Part shown: positions 52,132-60,700 of the stretch, piece by piece
Layout of the letters: each line of letters begins with the position of its first letter
Position numbering within the stretch: the first letter of the stretch is position 1
DNA from: Paenibacillus vietnamensis
GTDB lineage: Bacteria; Bacillota; Bacilli; Paenibacillales; Paenibacillaceae
NCBI RefSeq assembly: GCF_020169515.1
Contig: NZ_JAHMHW010000002.1
Span: 248,001 to 312,000, forward strand
DNA length: 64,000 bases
Reading direction: 5' to 3'
Made by a program: the position numbers and the translations under genes
The notes under the pieces: model-generated
Databases searched by the model: none
What the model was told of the DNA's origin: nothing
What the model saw: the letters and a program-made list of their open reading frames with translations, nothing else

Positions 52132-52179
52132 TTGAACAACCTCCTAAATATAACCGCCGGTTGTACGGCGAATAGCACC

Positions 52180-52208
52180 ATTATAGCGATAAAATCAGGC
52201 AAATGCAA
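52180..52208 (-). promoter_or_regulatory. Sigma-A promoter of the cold shock gene
   Basis: On the minus strand TTGCAT and a perfect TATAAT are 17 bases apart. The start is expected near 52173. Confidence 0.72.
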
Positions 52209-52910
52209 TTAAAGCGAAATGCCCAGCATATACCCGGATCCTGGAATGAATGGAAGATGCGAAGAACGCAGTTCCGCCCTTGCTCCGGTACCTTCAATAT
52301 GTTCCATTAAAGCAGCAAGACCGGAGTATGGCTCCCAGCTTAATGACAGAAGCGGATATATCCGGATTTGCCCGCCGGGCCTGCATACCCGCATAAGCTC
52401 GTTAACGGATTCTTTATGGAAGTCATATCCAAATTGATCAGCGTATAAGAACAAAAAGTGACTGCACAAAACGAGTGAAAAGCGATTATCCTCAAAAGGC
52501 AGCTCCGGCAGGCTTGCCCCGATATATCGGTCACCGGCATCCCCCTTCATCACGTCCGCCTCGAATCGTGCAAGCGATTCCTTCCTGCCGTCGCGATGCC
52601 GGTCAATGGAGCCGTAATAGCTCCAGTCGAACGAGTCCGCCAGCTTGACCAGCTTGGCCGTCGACGTCTCGATTTCCCTTTCGGCTTCCATAATCCACTG
52701 CGCCAGCTCCAGATTATAACGCGGGTCGGCGGCGATCGCCGAGAAGCCTCTTGCATTCGCCTCCGCCGTAAACGACGAGCCTCCCGCCGCTACATCAAGC
52801 ACCTCGCCATCGGACAGAACTTTCTCATTCAAATCAAACATGCGCAAATACTCGTCATACCCTCTGCAAGTCATCGCCACTCCGACCTGCTCGTAACCTC
52901 GTGCCGCCAT
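52209..52910 (-). CDS. Class I SAM-dependent methyltransferase
   Basis: This is a 233-residue predicted methyltransferase. The AdoMet-binding motif I is VLDVAAGGSSFTAEA (about 37-51), the acidic end of strand 2 is AIAADPRY, and motif IV is FSLVLCSHFLFLY. A segment RVCRPGGQIRIYPLL resembles the post-motif of class I enzymes. The substrate is unknown. ATG 52910 follows GAGGAGAG. A run of four near-identical 10-base units lies just upstream. The -35 of the cold shock promoter overlaps its 3' end. Confidence 0.86.
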   Translation of the reverse strand: MAARGYEQVGVAMTCRGYDEYLRMFDLNEKVLSDGEVLDVAAGGSSFTAEANARGFSAIAADPRYNLELAQWIMEAEREIETSTAKLVKLADSFDWSYYGSIDRHRDGRKESLARFEADVMKGDAGDRYIGASLPELPFEDNRFSLVLCSHFLFLYADQFGYDFHKESVNELMRVCRPGGQIRIYPLLSLSWEPYSGLAALMEHIEGTGARAELRSSHLPFIPGSGYMLGISL

Positions 52911-52940
52911 CGTAATCTCTCCTCTTCTCTTCTCGTCTCG

Positions 52941-52980
52941 TCTTTGCTCGTCTTTGCTCGTCTTCGCTGGTCTTTGCCTG
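52941..52980. repeat. Tandem 10-base repeat upstream of the methyltransferase gene
   Basis: Four units of the form GTCTTTGCTC follow one another (unit 3 GTCTTCGCTG, unit 4 GTCTTTGCCT), with a partial unit before them. They lie 31-70 bases upstream of the methyltransferase ATG, in its leader or promoter. Confidence 0.75.
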
Positions 52981-53080
52981 GGTCAGCTGCCGGCGGCTGC
53001 CCTTCCTTTATTGCTTACAGCCGTTATAACGGCTATGATGATAAGAATACCATAATTAACTACTTGAAGGGTGAAAAATC

Positions 53081-53314
53081 ATGTTTAAGAAGCACGAAAT
53101 TTACAAAACAGACAAATACAATATGCTTACGGTCGAGGTTCAGGGCAAAACGCTGATCGTGAGAGAGATTACGGATCAATGGGGCGAGGATTGCCATACC
53201 TTCGTCAGTCGGCCCGAAATGTTGAATTGGGCGGAGAACCGCTTCAGGAAGGAAGACTTCATCGGCCGCGAAGACGAGCTCGAAGCGATCATGTCCGCAT
53301 TGAAAAAAGTGTAG
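53081..53314 (+). CDS. Small conserved-looking soluble protein of unknown function
   Basis: This is a 77-residue protein beginning MFKKHEIYKTDKYNML, with a beta-rich first half (LTVEVQGKTLIVREITD) and a helical end (DELEAIMSALKKV). The composition is balanced and charged, with no membrane segment and no recognised family. GAAGGG precedes ATG 53081. No terminator separates it clearly from the next small gene. Confidence 0.65.
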   Translation: MFKKHEIYKTDKYNMLTVEVQGKTLIVREITDQWGEDCHTFVSRPEMLNWAENRFRKEDFIGREDELEAIMSALKKV

Positions 53315-53445
53315 CCGCCGTAAATACGCATAAAGCAGCAGGAAAATATCCCCTTTGCGGCGAACATATCGTAGCAGCGGCCCGCATACATAAAGATTGG
53401 CCGAAGCCTTTCCCGCACGCAAAGCTTTGGAGGCACTGAAGTTCC

Positions 53446-53628
53446 ATGGATCCGACCAGCACGATCATATTTATCATCGCCGCATTCTCGCTCGGTGCAA
53501 TCGTTATATTGAAGCGGGATTCGATGCGGCCCGGTATGCGCCGCGGACTTGCGATGATATCCATCGCATTTATCGCATTTGCCTTTTTTCTAATCGTTTA
53601 TGCCTTTTTCACAATGGGCGCCGCTTAG
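53446..53628 (+). CDS. Small two-pass membrane protein
   Basis: This is a 60-residue protein with two membrane segments (about 6-23, STIIFIIAAFSLGAIVIL, and 36-57, LAMISIAFIAFAFFLIVYAF) joined by a basic loop KRDSMRPGMRR. The loop is probably cytoplasmic by the positive-inside rule. GGAGG lies 12 bases before ATG 53446, a longer spacing than ideal. No family is recognised. It lies 60-70 bases upstream of the first pepF start and may be co-transcribed. Confidence 0.6.
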   Translation: MDPTSTIIFIIAAFSLGAIVILKRDSMRPGMRRGLAMISIAFIAFAFFLIVYAFFTMGAA

Positions 53629-53821
53629 CGGATGCTGCCGGAATAGCCGCCGGCAGGTTCGGGCATAGTAAACGCAAACTGTGTCCCGAGGTGATTGGCG
53701 GATGAAATGGCTGGCCTTGCTGCTCACCCTGAGCCTGGTGCCGGGAGCTGCGGTCCAACATAACACGGCGGCGAACGCTCCGCACTCTTTATCAACCGTT
53801 TCCATACCAAGGAGGAATTCG

Positions 53822-55612
53822 ATGAATCACGTACCTAAACGTTCCGAAACCGCACCCGAAGCCCGCTGGAAGCTGGAAGATTTGTTTGAAAGCCAGGCTG
53901 CGTGGGATAAGGAATACGCGGAAGCGAAAACGCTGATCAAAAAAATCGCCGATTATCAAGGCAAGCTTGCCGATGCGGCCCAGCTGAAGGCATGCTTCGA
54001 GCTTGAGGATGAGCTTTCGCTGCATGTCGAGAGGCTGTACGTATACGCGAATATGAAGCATCACGAGGATACGGCCGAGCCGGTCTTTCAGGCTTTGTCG
54101 GACAAATCGAAGAAGCTGAGCGTAGAAACGGGAGAATCATTGTCGTTCATTACGCCGGAGGTGCTAAGCCTTTCCGACGAGCAGCTCGATGCCTTCATTA
54201 AAGATGAATCGCTTGCGAAATTCCGCCATACGCTGGAAGAAATGCGCCGCCAGAAGGCCCATGTCCTGTCCAAAAACGAGGAAGCTCTGCTCGCGCAGGT
54301 CGGCAACGTCAGCTCGGCGCCGGGAACGATTTTCGGCATGCTGAACAACGCCGATCTTAAATTTCCGAAAGTGAAAAACGAGCAAGGCGAAGAAGTTGAG
54401 CTTACTCACGGCCGTTACATACAGTTTCTCGAAAGCAAAAACCGGGACGTCCGGCACGACGCCTTCAAAGCGATGTACGACACGTACGGCAAGCTGAAAA
54501 ATACGCTCGCTTCGACTCTGAACGCCAACGTGACTAAAAATATTTTTTATTCCAAAGCCCGCAAGCATGAATCCGCATTGGATATGTCCTTATACGGCGA
54601 CAACATTCCTAAGGAAGTCTATACGAATCTGATCGATACGATCCATAAGCATCTGCCGCTGATGCATCGTTATATGGATCTTCGCAAGAAGCTTCTCGGG
54701 CTTGACGAGCTGCATATGTACGACTTGTTCGCCCCGCTCGTCGAAGAGTTCAAGATGGAGATTCCGTACGAGGAAGCCAAAAAAACCGTCAGCGAAAGCT
54801 TGAAGCCGCTAGGCGAGGACTACTTGAAGGTGCTGCAGGAAGGCTTCGACAACGGCTGGATCGACGTTTATGAGAATGAAGGAAAACGCAGCGGCGCCTA
54901 CAGCTGGGGAGCCTACGGCACCCATCCGTACGTTCTGCTCAACCATAACGACAACTTGAACAGCATGTTCACGCTGACGCACGAGATGGGCCATGCGCTT
55001 CATTCGTATTATTCCGATACGACGCAAAACTACCGCGATGCCCAATACACGATATTCCTGGCGGAGGTCGCATCGACGCTGAACGAGGCGCTCCTGATGG
55101 ATTATCTGCTCGGGAAGTCGACGGATCCGAAGGAAAAAATGTATTTGCTGACGTACTACGCGGATCAGTTCCGGACGACGGTATTCCGCCAGACGATGTT
55201 CGCCGAGTTCGAAAAAATCGTTCACGAACGCTCCGAGCAGGGCGAATCGCTTACTCCGCAAGAGCTCAGCAAAATTTATTACGACCTGAACGTTCAATAT
55301 TACGGACCTAACATGGTCGTCGATCAGGATATCGAAATGGAATGGGCGCGCATTCCCCATTTCTATAACAGCTTCTACGTTTACAAGTATGCGACCGGCT
55401 TCTCGGCAGCGACGAGCTTCTCCAAGCAGATTTTGGAGGAAGGCGCCCCTGCGGTCGAGCGCTACCTCGGCTTTCTGAAGAGCGGCGGCAGCGACTTCTC
55501 GATCAACATCCTGAAGAAGGCCGGAGTCGACATGTCCACTCCGGAGCCGATCGAGCAGGCGATGAGCGTGTTCGAAGAGCTGATCGGCCAAATGGAGCAG
55601 CTGACGAATTAA
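53822..55612 (+). CDS. pepF: Oligoendopeptidase F (PepF)
   Basis: PepF is an M3-family zinc peptidase that cleaves peptides of roughly 7-17 residues. The 596-residue form starting at ATG 53822 (after AAGGAGGA) matches the family length. The zinc motif HEMGH lies near residues 387-391 in TLTHEMGHALHSYY, with the third ligand Glu in AEVASTLNEALL. The N-terminal helical domain contains KRSETAPEARWKLEDLF. An in-frame upstream ATG at 53702 has an eight-base match to the ribosome binding consensus (GAGGTGAT, 53688-53695). It would add 40 residues starting MKWLALLLTLSLVPGAAV, which look like a signal peptide. Both forms may be made. It ends at a strong terminator. Confidence 0.95.
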   Translation: MNHVPKRSETAPEARWKLEDLFESQAAWDKEYAEAKTLIKKIADYQGKLADAAQLKACFELEDELSLHVERLYVYANMKHHEDTAEPVFQALSDKSKKLSVETGESLSFITPEVLSLSDEQLDAFIKDESLAKFRHTLEEMRRQKAHVLSKNEEALLAQVGNVSSAPGTIFGMLNNADLKFPKVKNEQGEEVELTHGRYIQFLESKNRDVRHDAFKAMYDTYGKLKNTLASTLNANVTKNIFYSKARKHESALDMSLYGDNIPKEVYTNLIDTIHKHLPLMHRYMDLRKKLLGLDELHMYDLFAPLVEEFKMEIPYEEAKKTVSESLKPLGEDYLKVLQEGFDNGWIDVYENEGKRSGAYSWGAYGTHPYVLLNHNDNLNSMFTLTHEMGHALHSYYSDTTQNYRDAQYTIFLAEVASTLNEALLMDYLLGKSTDPKEKMYLLTYYADQFRTTVFRQTMFAEFEKIVHERSEQGESLTPQELSKIYYDLNVQYYGPNMVVDQDIEMEWARIPHFYNSFYVYKYATGFSAATSFSKQILEEGAPAVERYLGFLKSGGSDFSINILKKAGVDMSTPEPIEQAMSVFEELIGQMEQLTN

Positions 55613-55626
55613 CGGCAGGACATTTA

Positions 55627-55666
55627 AAAAAACCGCTTAAGGCATCGGCCTTAAGCGGTTTTTTGC
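55627..55666. terminator. Terminator of pepF
   Basis: AAAACCGCTTAAGGC and GCCTTAAGCGGTTTT pair perfectly around ATCG, with a T-run. Confidence 0.95.
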
Positions 55667-55761
55667 GTGAGTGCTGCAAGCCTGTTCATGCGGTTCTGCC
55701 CCTTCAGCGGCTTTTGTACTCGCTGGCTCTATGCACGCTCAGCGACTACTCTGCACGTTAA

Positions 55762-55838
55762 CTCCTAACGAACCGCACAAACTCTATTTGCACGATTTAA
55801 CCAACTTTCCATTCCTAACGAACTCCACGAGTTTTATT
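55762..55838. repeat. Imperfect 27-base direct repeats with 50-base period
   Basis: Two units starting CTCCTAACGAACCGCAC and TTCCTAACGAACTCCAC, each ending in a TTTATT- or CTATT-like tail, lie 50 bases apart in the 345-base gap between pepF and the DUF92 gene. No ribosome binding site or open frame fits them. The rest of this gap holds only the two terminators. Confidence 0.6.
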
Positions 55839-55892
55839 AGGGTACATTGCCGCGGGAATGCCCTTCGTTTCGAAGTAATCCTCGTCGAAAAA

Positions 55893-55931
55893 CAAAGCCA
55901 AGCTGCTCCATGTGAGCGGCTTGGCTTTGTA
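55893..55931 (-). terminator. Terminator of the DUF92 gene
   Basis: On the minus strand AAAGCCAAGC, then GCTC-loop-GAGC, then GCTTGGCTTT form a long stem with single mismatch, followed by GTTTTTC. Confidence 0.88.
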
Positions 55932-55957
55932 ACTGCAGTCAGCGATCGGTTCGAGCG

Positions 55958-56824
55958 CTATCCCAGCAGGCTTCCCAGCGCCCACGCGAGCGCGCCGGCG
56001 GCAAGCGACGACAGGAGGTTCACCCTGTCGTTGTTCAGCCAGGCGAAGCCGCGCACGCGCTCCGCCGCGCCGCCGCAGTGCGCGGCGCGTTCGGTTTCGC
56101 TGCCGCATTCCCGGCAGCGGAACATGGCCTGGCCGGTGGCGCCGAGCAGCGAGTCGGCGAAGGCCCCGGCCAGGCCGGCGGCGGCCGCGGCGGCGATCCA
56201 TGCCGCCGCTGCGGCTCCGCCGCCGGGCGTACCCGCAGCAGCCTCTGCAGGCTGCGGGGCCGCCAGCAGCAGCGCTGCGACGGCGCCGATGAATGCGGCG
56301 CCTGCCAGCGCTGCTGCGCTGCCGAGCGGCGTGACGCCGCCGCTCGTGCCGGGGGCTACCGGCTTGCCGCTCGTCACCGAGCGCGGCGCCGTCCTGCTCA
56401 GGGCACCGATCTCGGTCGCCCAGGTATCCGCATTGACGGCGGCCATGACGCCGACATAAGCAAATAACCAGCCCTCGTCCGGCCACAGCGCGTTAGCTGC
56501 GCAGAGAAGCAAGCCCGCGCCGCCGTTCGCCCACACCTGGCCGGCGTCGCGCCTCCCGGTCTTCTCATAGTTCGCTTCGGCCGCGGCCTTCGCGCGGTGC
56601 TTCCGCTTCCACTTCGACCACAGGGTTGAAGAGACGAAAAACGCGATCAGCACGCCGAACCAAACCGGCTCGCCCAGCGTCACAAAGACCGTCCCCATCA
56701 CGACTGCCGACAAGGCGCCTGACAGCGACAGCGAACGGACCCGGTAAGCTGCCGCCGCAATAAGGCCGCTGCCGAGCAAGCCGGCAGCCAGCCTGAGCCA
56801 CCATTCAGCGATTATCCCGACCAT
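55958..56824 (-). CDS. DUF92 family membrane protein (VTE6-like prenyl phosphate kinase fold)
   Basis: This is a 288-residue protein with about seven membrane segments. DUF92 includes the plant phytyl-phosphate kinase VTE6 and bacterial homologues of uncertain activity. Family marks are NADTWATEIGALS, RSVTSGKPVAPGTSGGVTPLGS, FADSLLGATGQ and FAWLNNDRVNLLSSL. A Cys/His-bearing insert, FRCRECGSETERAAHCGG (about 236-253), could bind zinc. The DNA is very GC-rich with Ala runs, like the comEC N-terminal region. The start is near 56824. Kinase activity is inferred from the family only. Confidence 0.85.
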   Translation of the reverse strand: MVGIIAEWWLRLAAGLLGSGLIAAAAYRVRSLSLSGALSAVVMGTVFVTLGEPVWFGVLIAFFVSSTLWSKWKRKHRAKAAAEANYEKTGRRDAGQVWANGGAGLLLCAANALWPDEGWLFAYVGVMAAVNADTWATEIGALSRTAPRSVTSGKPVAPGTSGGVTPLGSAAALAGAAFIGAVAALLLAAPQPAEAAAGTPGGGAAAAAWIAAAAAAGLAGAFADSLLGATGQAMFRCRECGSETERAAHCGGAAERVRGFAWLNNDRVNLLSSLAAGALAWALGSLLG

Positions 56825-56874
56825 CGTTTGCCTATCCTCCCGTTCAGGAACTCCGGTATTTTTCGTTCATTAGG

Positions 56875-57615
56875 CTAAGGGCCGAAACTCCGCTTCATGG
56901 CCTCATGCCAGCGTTCCGGATAATTCGTGCAGATCAGCAGCCGGGGATCCATGGCCGCCAGCTTCCGGATCGCTCTTATGTCGTTCACCGTCCAGGCCAT
57001 TACTTCGATTCCCGCATTCCGCAGCAAAGCGAGCCTGTCTCTGTTCAGCCGCGTATAACCGATGGACAAAAAGCAGCATCCAAGCGTCTCCAGCTCGCTG
57101 GGCAGCGTGTTCCGCCACCCGTCAATAATCAGCCCGGTACGCACAGCCTGCGACAGAGCTCTGACGCGGTGCAGCGTCCCTTCGTGGAAAGACGTTATGA
57201 CGGCCTCCTTCTCGAGGCCGTAGGCGTGCAGCAGCTCCAGCACCTTCTCTTCGATATGCGGATAGCGGACGCCGTCCGTCTTCAGCTCGATATTCAGCTT
57301 GCAGCGCCCTTCCGATTCCTGCAGCACCTGCTCCAGCGTCGGTATTTTTTCCCCCTGGTACTTCTGGGAAAACCAATTGCCCGCATCCAGCCCGGCAAGC
57401 TCGGCCGCTGTCCGCGCCTTCACCTCGCCTTTGCCGTTCGTCGTTCTGCGCAATGTATAATCGTGAATAATGACAGGAACCTGATCCTTCGACAGCTGTA
57501 CGTCAATCTCAATCCATTCCACTTCCGGATCCTCAAAAGCCATGCGAATGGCAGACATCGTATTTTCCGGCGCGCGGCTCGACCAGCCTCGGTGCGCTAC
57601 GCACGGATTTCTCAT
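56875..57615 (-). CDS. Glycerophosphodiester phosphodiesterase (GDPD family)
   Basis: This is a 246-residue cytoplasmic enzyme predicted to hydrolyse glycerophosphodiesters to glycerol 3-phosphate and an alcohol. The catalytic set is at the N-terminus: AHRGWSSRAPENTMSA (His8, Arg9), EIDVQLSKDQVPVIIHDYTL (Glu, Asp and the second His) and LNIELK. The barrel closes with VMAWTVNDIRAIRKL and LLICTNYPERW. No signal peptide is seen, so it acts on intracellular or imported diesters. The start is ATG 57615. It follows the CapA-like gene by 28 bases on the same strand. Confidence 0.93.
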   Translation of the reverse strand: MRNPCVAHRGWSSRAPENTMSAIRMAFEDPEVEWIEIDVQLSKDQVPVIIHDYTLRRTTNGKGEVKARTAAELAGLDAGNWFSQKYQGEKIPTLEQVLQESEGRCKLNIELKTDGVRYPHIEEKVLELLHAYGLEKEAVITSFHEGTLHRVRALSQAVRTGLIIDGWRNTLPSELETLGCCFLSIGYTRLNRDRLALLRNAGIEVMAWTVNDIRAIRKLAAMDPRLLICTNYPERWHEAMKRSFGP

Positions 57616-57643
57616 GCGGCACTCATCCTTTCGGTCATTCCGT

Positions 57644-59149
57644 TCAATTGGCGACTAGCAGACCGTCCTCCCTCAGCTTCGCCCCGAAGGACAAGGAAGA
57701 AAGCCGGTCCAGCAGTCCCTGAGCCGCTTCGCCTTCAAGCGGCGTCGGCTGTGCGGCCGTCGTAAACATCGGATGGAAGGTCAGCTCGCAATCTCCGTCC
57801 TTCGTGCAAATCGCATCCAGCACCCCTGTCTCGCCGGCCTTTTCCTTCGGGTAGGACGTAAATATGAAGTTACCTAAACTGTATGCGATCCATTTCCCTT
57901 TATACGTTTCGAAGCCCTGCAGCACATGCGGATGGCTGCCGATGACCAGATCCGCCCCTGCGTCGATGTACTGCCGGGCGAAATCGGACTGGTACGGCTC
58001 GGGCATATCCACCCTCTCCTTGCCCCAGTGGACCATGACGACCACGATGTCGGCCTGCTTCTTCGCTTCGGCGATCGCCTTGACCGCCCGCGTCGTCTCA
58101 TACGTTTCGGCCACGCCCGCCACATTTTTGTCGGCCTTCCATTCCACAAACGGAATCACCCTGCTGATGCCGACGTATGCAACCTTAATGCCCCTTACCT
58201 CTTTGATAACGGGGGCAAAAGCCTCCTTATCGTTTCGTCCCGCGCCCATATGCGCAATGCCGGTATCGTCCAAATGCTTTATCGTGTCGAGCATTCCCTC
58301 GACGCCCTGGTCCATTGCATGGTTGTTCGCCAGGCTGAGAACGTCGAAGCCTGCATCCCGCATGGACGGCAGCGTCTCGGGATCCCCCTTGAACACATAA
58401 GGCGTGCCCGTGACGGGCACCCCGCGTTTCGTTACCGGATATTCCAGGTTGCCGGCGGTCAAGTCGGGCTCGCTCAAATATAGAAGAGCCTGCCGGTATA
58501 AATAATCGTAGCCTTCGCGCTGCGTCAAGCTGCTTACATATTCGTTCACGAGCAGATCGCCTACGAACGCAAGGCTGATTTTGTCTTCGCCGTCAGCCGT
58601 GCCGCCAGTTTCTCCAGGCAAGGCTGCCTGCCCGTCATCTGAAGTGACGCTATCGCCGGGCTGATCTGCTGCACCGCCCTCGCCTTGCGCCCGCCCTTCA
58701 TCGTCTCCGCCTTGCGTTTGCTCCTCGCCGCCGGCTCCCGGCGAGCCGCCGCTGACGCCCCCTGCGCTTTCACTGCCATTGTCGCCTTCGGCACCCGGAT
58801 CGCCGCTCACTGCTGACGAGCCGCTGTCTTTCCCATTCCCGCTGCCCGCCGCGCCGTCTCCGCCTTTTACACTTTCTCCGCCCTTTCCGCCTTCGGATGC
58901 AGGAACGCCGTCCGCTTTATCCGCCGAGCCATCCGCATTGTCTCCGCCTGCCTGCGCGTTCCCGTCCGAGGCGCTTTCCTCCGGTCCGAAAATTTCCTTC
59001 AGCTTATCGGAATTTGCCGCCGCCAGCAGCACGCCTGCCGTAATCACCATAACGCCTAGGAGCGTCAAATAAATCGCCGTAAGCTTTTTAAGCCTTTTTC
59101 TGCGTTTAAGCTTGTCCTGCTGATGCGTCTCTGATCGCGATACGTTCAT
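57644..59149 (-). CDS. CapA/PgsA-like membrane-anchored metallophosphatase-fold protein
   Basis: This is a 501-residue protein of the CapA family, which includes the poly-gamma-glutamate synthesis component PgsA/CapA. It has a basic N-terminus, one membrane segment (about 25-46), a low-complexity extracellular linker of Gly, Asp, Glu, Ser and Ala (about 55-190), then the CapA domain (about 192-500). Family motifs are LAFVGDLLVNEY, LTAGNLEYPVT, SLANNHAMDQG, GAGRNDKEAF, VMVHWGKERV and IGSHPHVLQGFE. No pgsB/pgsC genes accompany it, so polymer synthesis is not implied. A TATAAT lies at 59192-59187. GGAGCC precedes ATG 59149. Confidence 0.92.
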   Translation of the reverse strand: MNVSRSETHQQDKLKRRKRLKKLTAIYLTLLGVMVITAGVLLAAANSDKLKEIFGPEESASDGNAQAGGDNADGSADKADGVPASEGGKGGESVKGGDGAAGSGNGKDSGSSAVSGDPGAEGDNGSESAGGVSGGSPGAGGEEQTQGGDDEGRAQGEGGAADQPGDSVTSDDGQAALPGETGGTADGEDKISLAFVGDLLVNEYVSSLTQREGYDYLYRQALLYLSEPDLTAGNLEYPVTKRGVPVTGTPYVFKGDPETLPSMRDAGFDVLSLANNHAMDQGVEGMLDTIKHLDDTGIAHMGAGRNDKEAFAPVIKEVRGIKVAYVGISRVIPFVEWKADKNVAGVAETYETTRAVKAIAEAKKQADIVVVMVHWGKERVDMPEPYQSDFARQYIDAGADLVIGSHPHVLQGFETYKGKWIAYSLGNFIFTSYPKEKAGETGVLDAICTKDGDCELTFHPMFTTAAQPTPLEGEAAQGLLDRLSSLSFGAKLREDGLLVAN

Positions 59150-59230
59150 GGATGCGGCTCCTTTTTATAAAAATAAGAACCTTTCCATTATACCAACGAT
59201 TTCCCGCTCATGGGACACAAATATTGGAAG

Positions 59231-60700
59231 TCAGCCTTTCAGCAGCTGCTGCGCCGCTTCCTTCCCCTGCCGGATGCAGTCGGGAAGCCCGACCCCGCCG
59301 AAGGCCGCACCCGTCACCCATACGCCGGGCAGCTCCCTCGCCAGACGCTCGCGCAGGCGCTTCACGTTCTCCACATGGCCGACCGGATATTGCGGCATCG
59401 AGCGGTGCAGCCTCGTCACCTCGGTAAACATCGGCTCTGCCGTTATGCCCATCGTATCCTTAACATCCTTGCGAACGGTCCGGATCAACTCGTCATCCGG
59501 GAGGCTGACGACCTCCTCGTCGCCCGAGCGGCCGACGTAGCAGCGCAGCAGCACCTTATCCTTCGGACTCGTATGCAGCCATTTGCTGGAGGTCCATGTG
59601 CACGCCGTTATGTGCAGCCCCTCCGAGCGCGGAACGACGAAGCCCGAGCCGTCAAATTCAAGCCCGAACGACGCCTTCTCGAACGCCATCACCACGTTGG
59701 CCACGGACACGTATTTCACCGCGCTCAGCTCGCTGCAATCCGCGAGCGGACCGAGCAGCTCGGCTGCATTGTAAGCGGGCGCCGTCATGACGATTTTGTC
59801 GGCAGGCAGCGTTTCGCCGCTATCCAGCACGACCTCGTATCGCGCTCCAGTTCCCTCAGGTCCGTCGTCCGGAGAAGCTGCAGCAGCGTTTTTCCGGATT
59901 TCCGTCACCTTAGTCCCAAGCCTGCGCTCCGCCCCCTTAAGCGCCTCGTCCAGCGCGCTCACGAGCGACGACAATCCGCCTTTGAAGGTCAGGAAGGTTC
60001 CTCCCTTGGCTGCGGCAGGAAGCGCTCCGGCCGCTGCGCCGGCCTTGCGGTTATGCTGCATGCCGCGAATCAGGCTGCCATGCTTCCTCTCCGACGCCGC
60101 AAACTGGGGGAACGTCGCCTGCAGGCTCAGCTGCTTCAAATCGCCGGCATAAATGCCCGCCAGCAGCGGCTCGGCGATCCGGCGCATGACCTGCGTTCCG
60201 ACGCGCCGCTCCAGAAAGCCGCCGAGCGATTCGTCGCCCTGCTCCTTGCGGACGGGCAGCACCAGATCGAGCAGCGCCCTCAGTTTGCCGCCCCAGGACA
60301 GCAGGCCGGTCTTCACGAACGGAGCGATCTCCGTCGGCACGCCGAGCACCAGCCCGGGCGGCATCGGATGCAGCTTGCGGCCGTGCATAATATATGTTTT
60401 TTTGGCTCCGGGATTGGTGCTCGTCAGCTCGCTCTCAAGCCCCAGCTCCTTCGCCAGGTCATACATTGCAAGCTTCCGCGCCAAAAACGAATCCGGTCCT
60501 TTCTCGATGACAAAACCGTCACGCTGCAGCGTATTGATTTTTCCGCCAAAGACAGGCGCCGCGTCCACAATCGTTATGGACAGCTCCTTGCCCAGCCGCT
60601 CCGCTTCCCGCTGCAAATAAAAAGCGGAGCTCAGTCCGCTGATCCCTCCGCCAATAACGACAATTCGATCAGGGTTTCCGATTCTCCGCATACCATTCAT
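59231..60700 (-). CDS. hemY: Protoporphyrinogen/coproporphyrinogen oxidase (HemY)
   Basis: HemY is a FAD-dependent oxidase of late haem synthesis; in Gram-positive bacteria it usually acts on coproporphyrinogen III. The 489 residues start with the dinucleotide-binding motif VVIGGGISGLSSAFYLQ (about 14-30), contain FGGKINTLQRDGF and EKGPDSFLARK, and end with FGGVGLPDCIRQGKEAA. ATG 60700 overlaps the hemH stop (ATGA). A second ATG nine bases later has better spacing to AAGGA. It is the last gene of the hemEHY operon, with no obvious terminator before the CapA-like gene's promoter. Confidence 0.96.
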   Translation of the reverse strand: MNGMRRIGNPDRIVVIGGGISGLSSAFYLQREAERLGKELSITIVDAAPVFGGKINTLQRDGFVIEKGPDSFLARKLAMYDLAKELGLESELTSTNPGAKKTYIMHGRKLHPMPPGLVLGVPTEIAPFVKTGLLSWGGKLRALLDLVLPVRKEQGDESLGGFLERRVGTQVMRRIAEPLLAGIYAGDLKQLSLQATFPQFAASERKHGSLIRGMQHNRKAGAAAGALPAAAKGGTFLTFKGGLSSLVSALDEALKGAERRLGTKVTEIRKNAAAASPDDGPEGTGARYEVVLDSGETLPADKIVMTAPAYNAAELLGPLADCSELSAVKYVSVANVVMAFEKASFGLEFDGSGFVVPRSEGLHITACTWTSSKWLHTSPKDKVLLRCYVGRSGDEEVVSLPDDELIRTVRKDVKDTMGITAEPMFTEVTRLHRSMPQYPVGHVENVKRLRERLARELPGVWVTGAAFGGVGLPDCIRQGKEAAQQLLKG

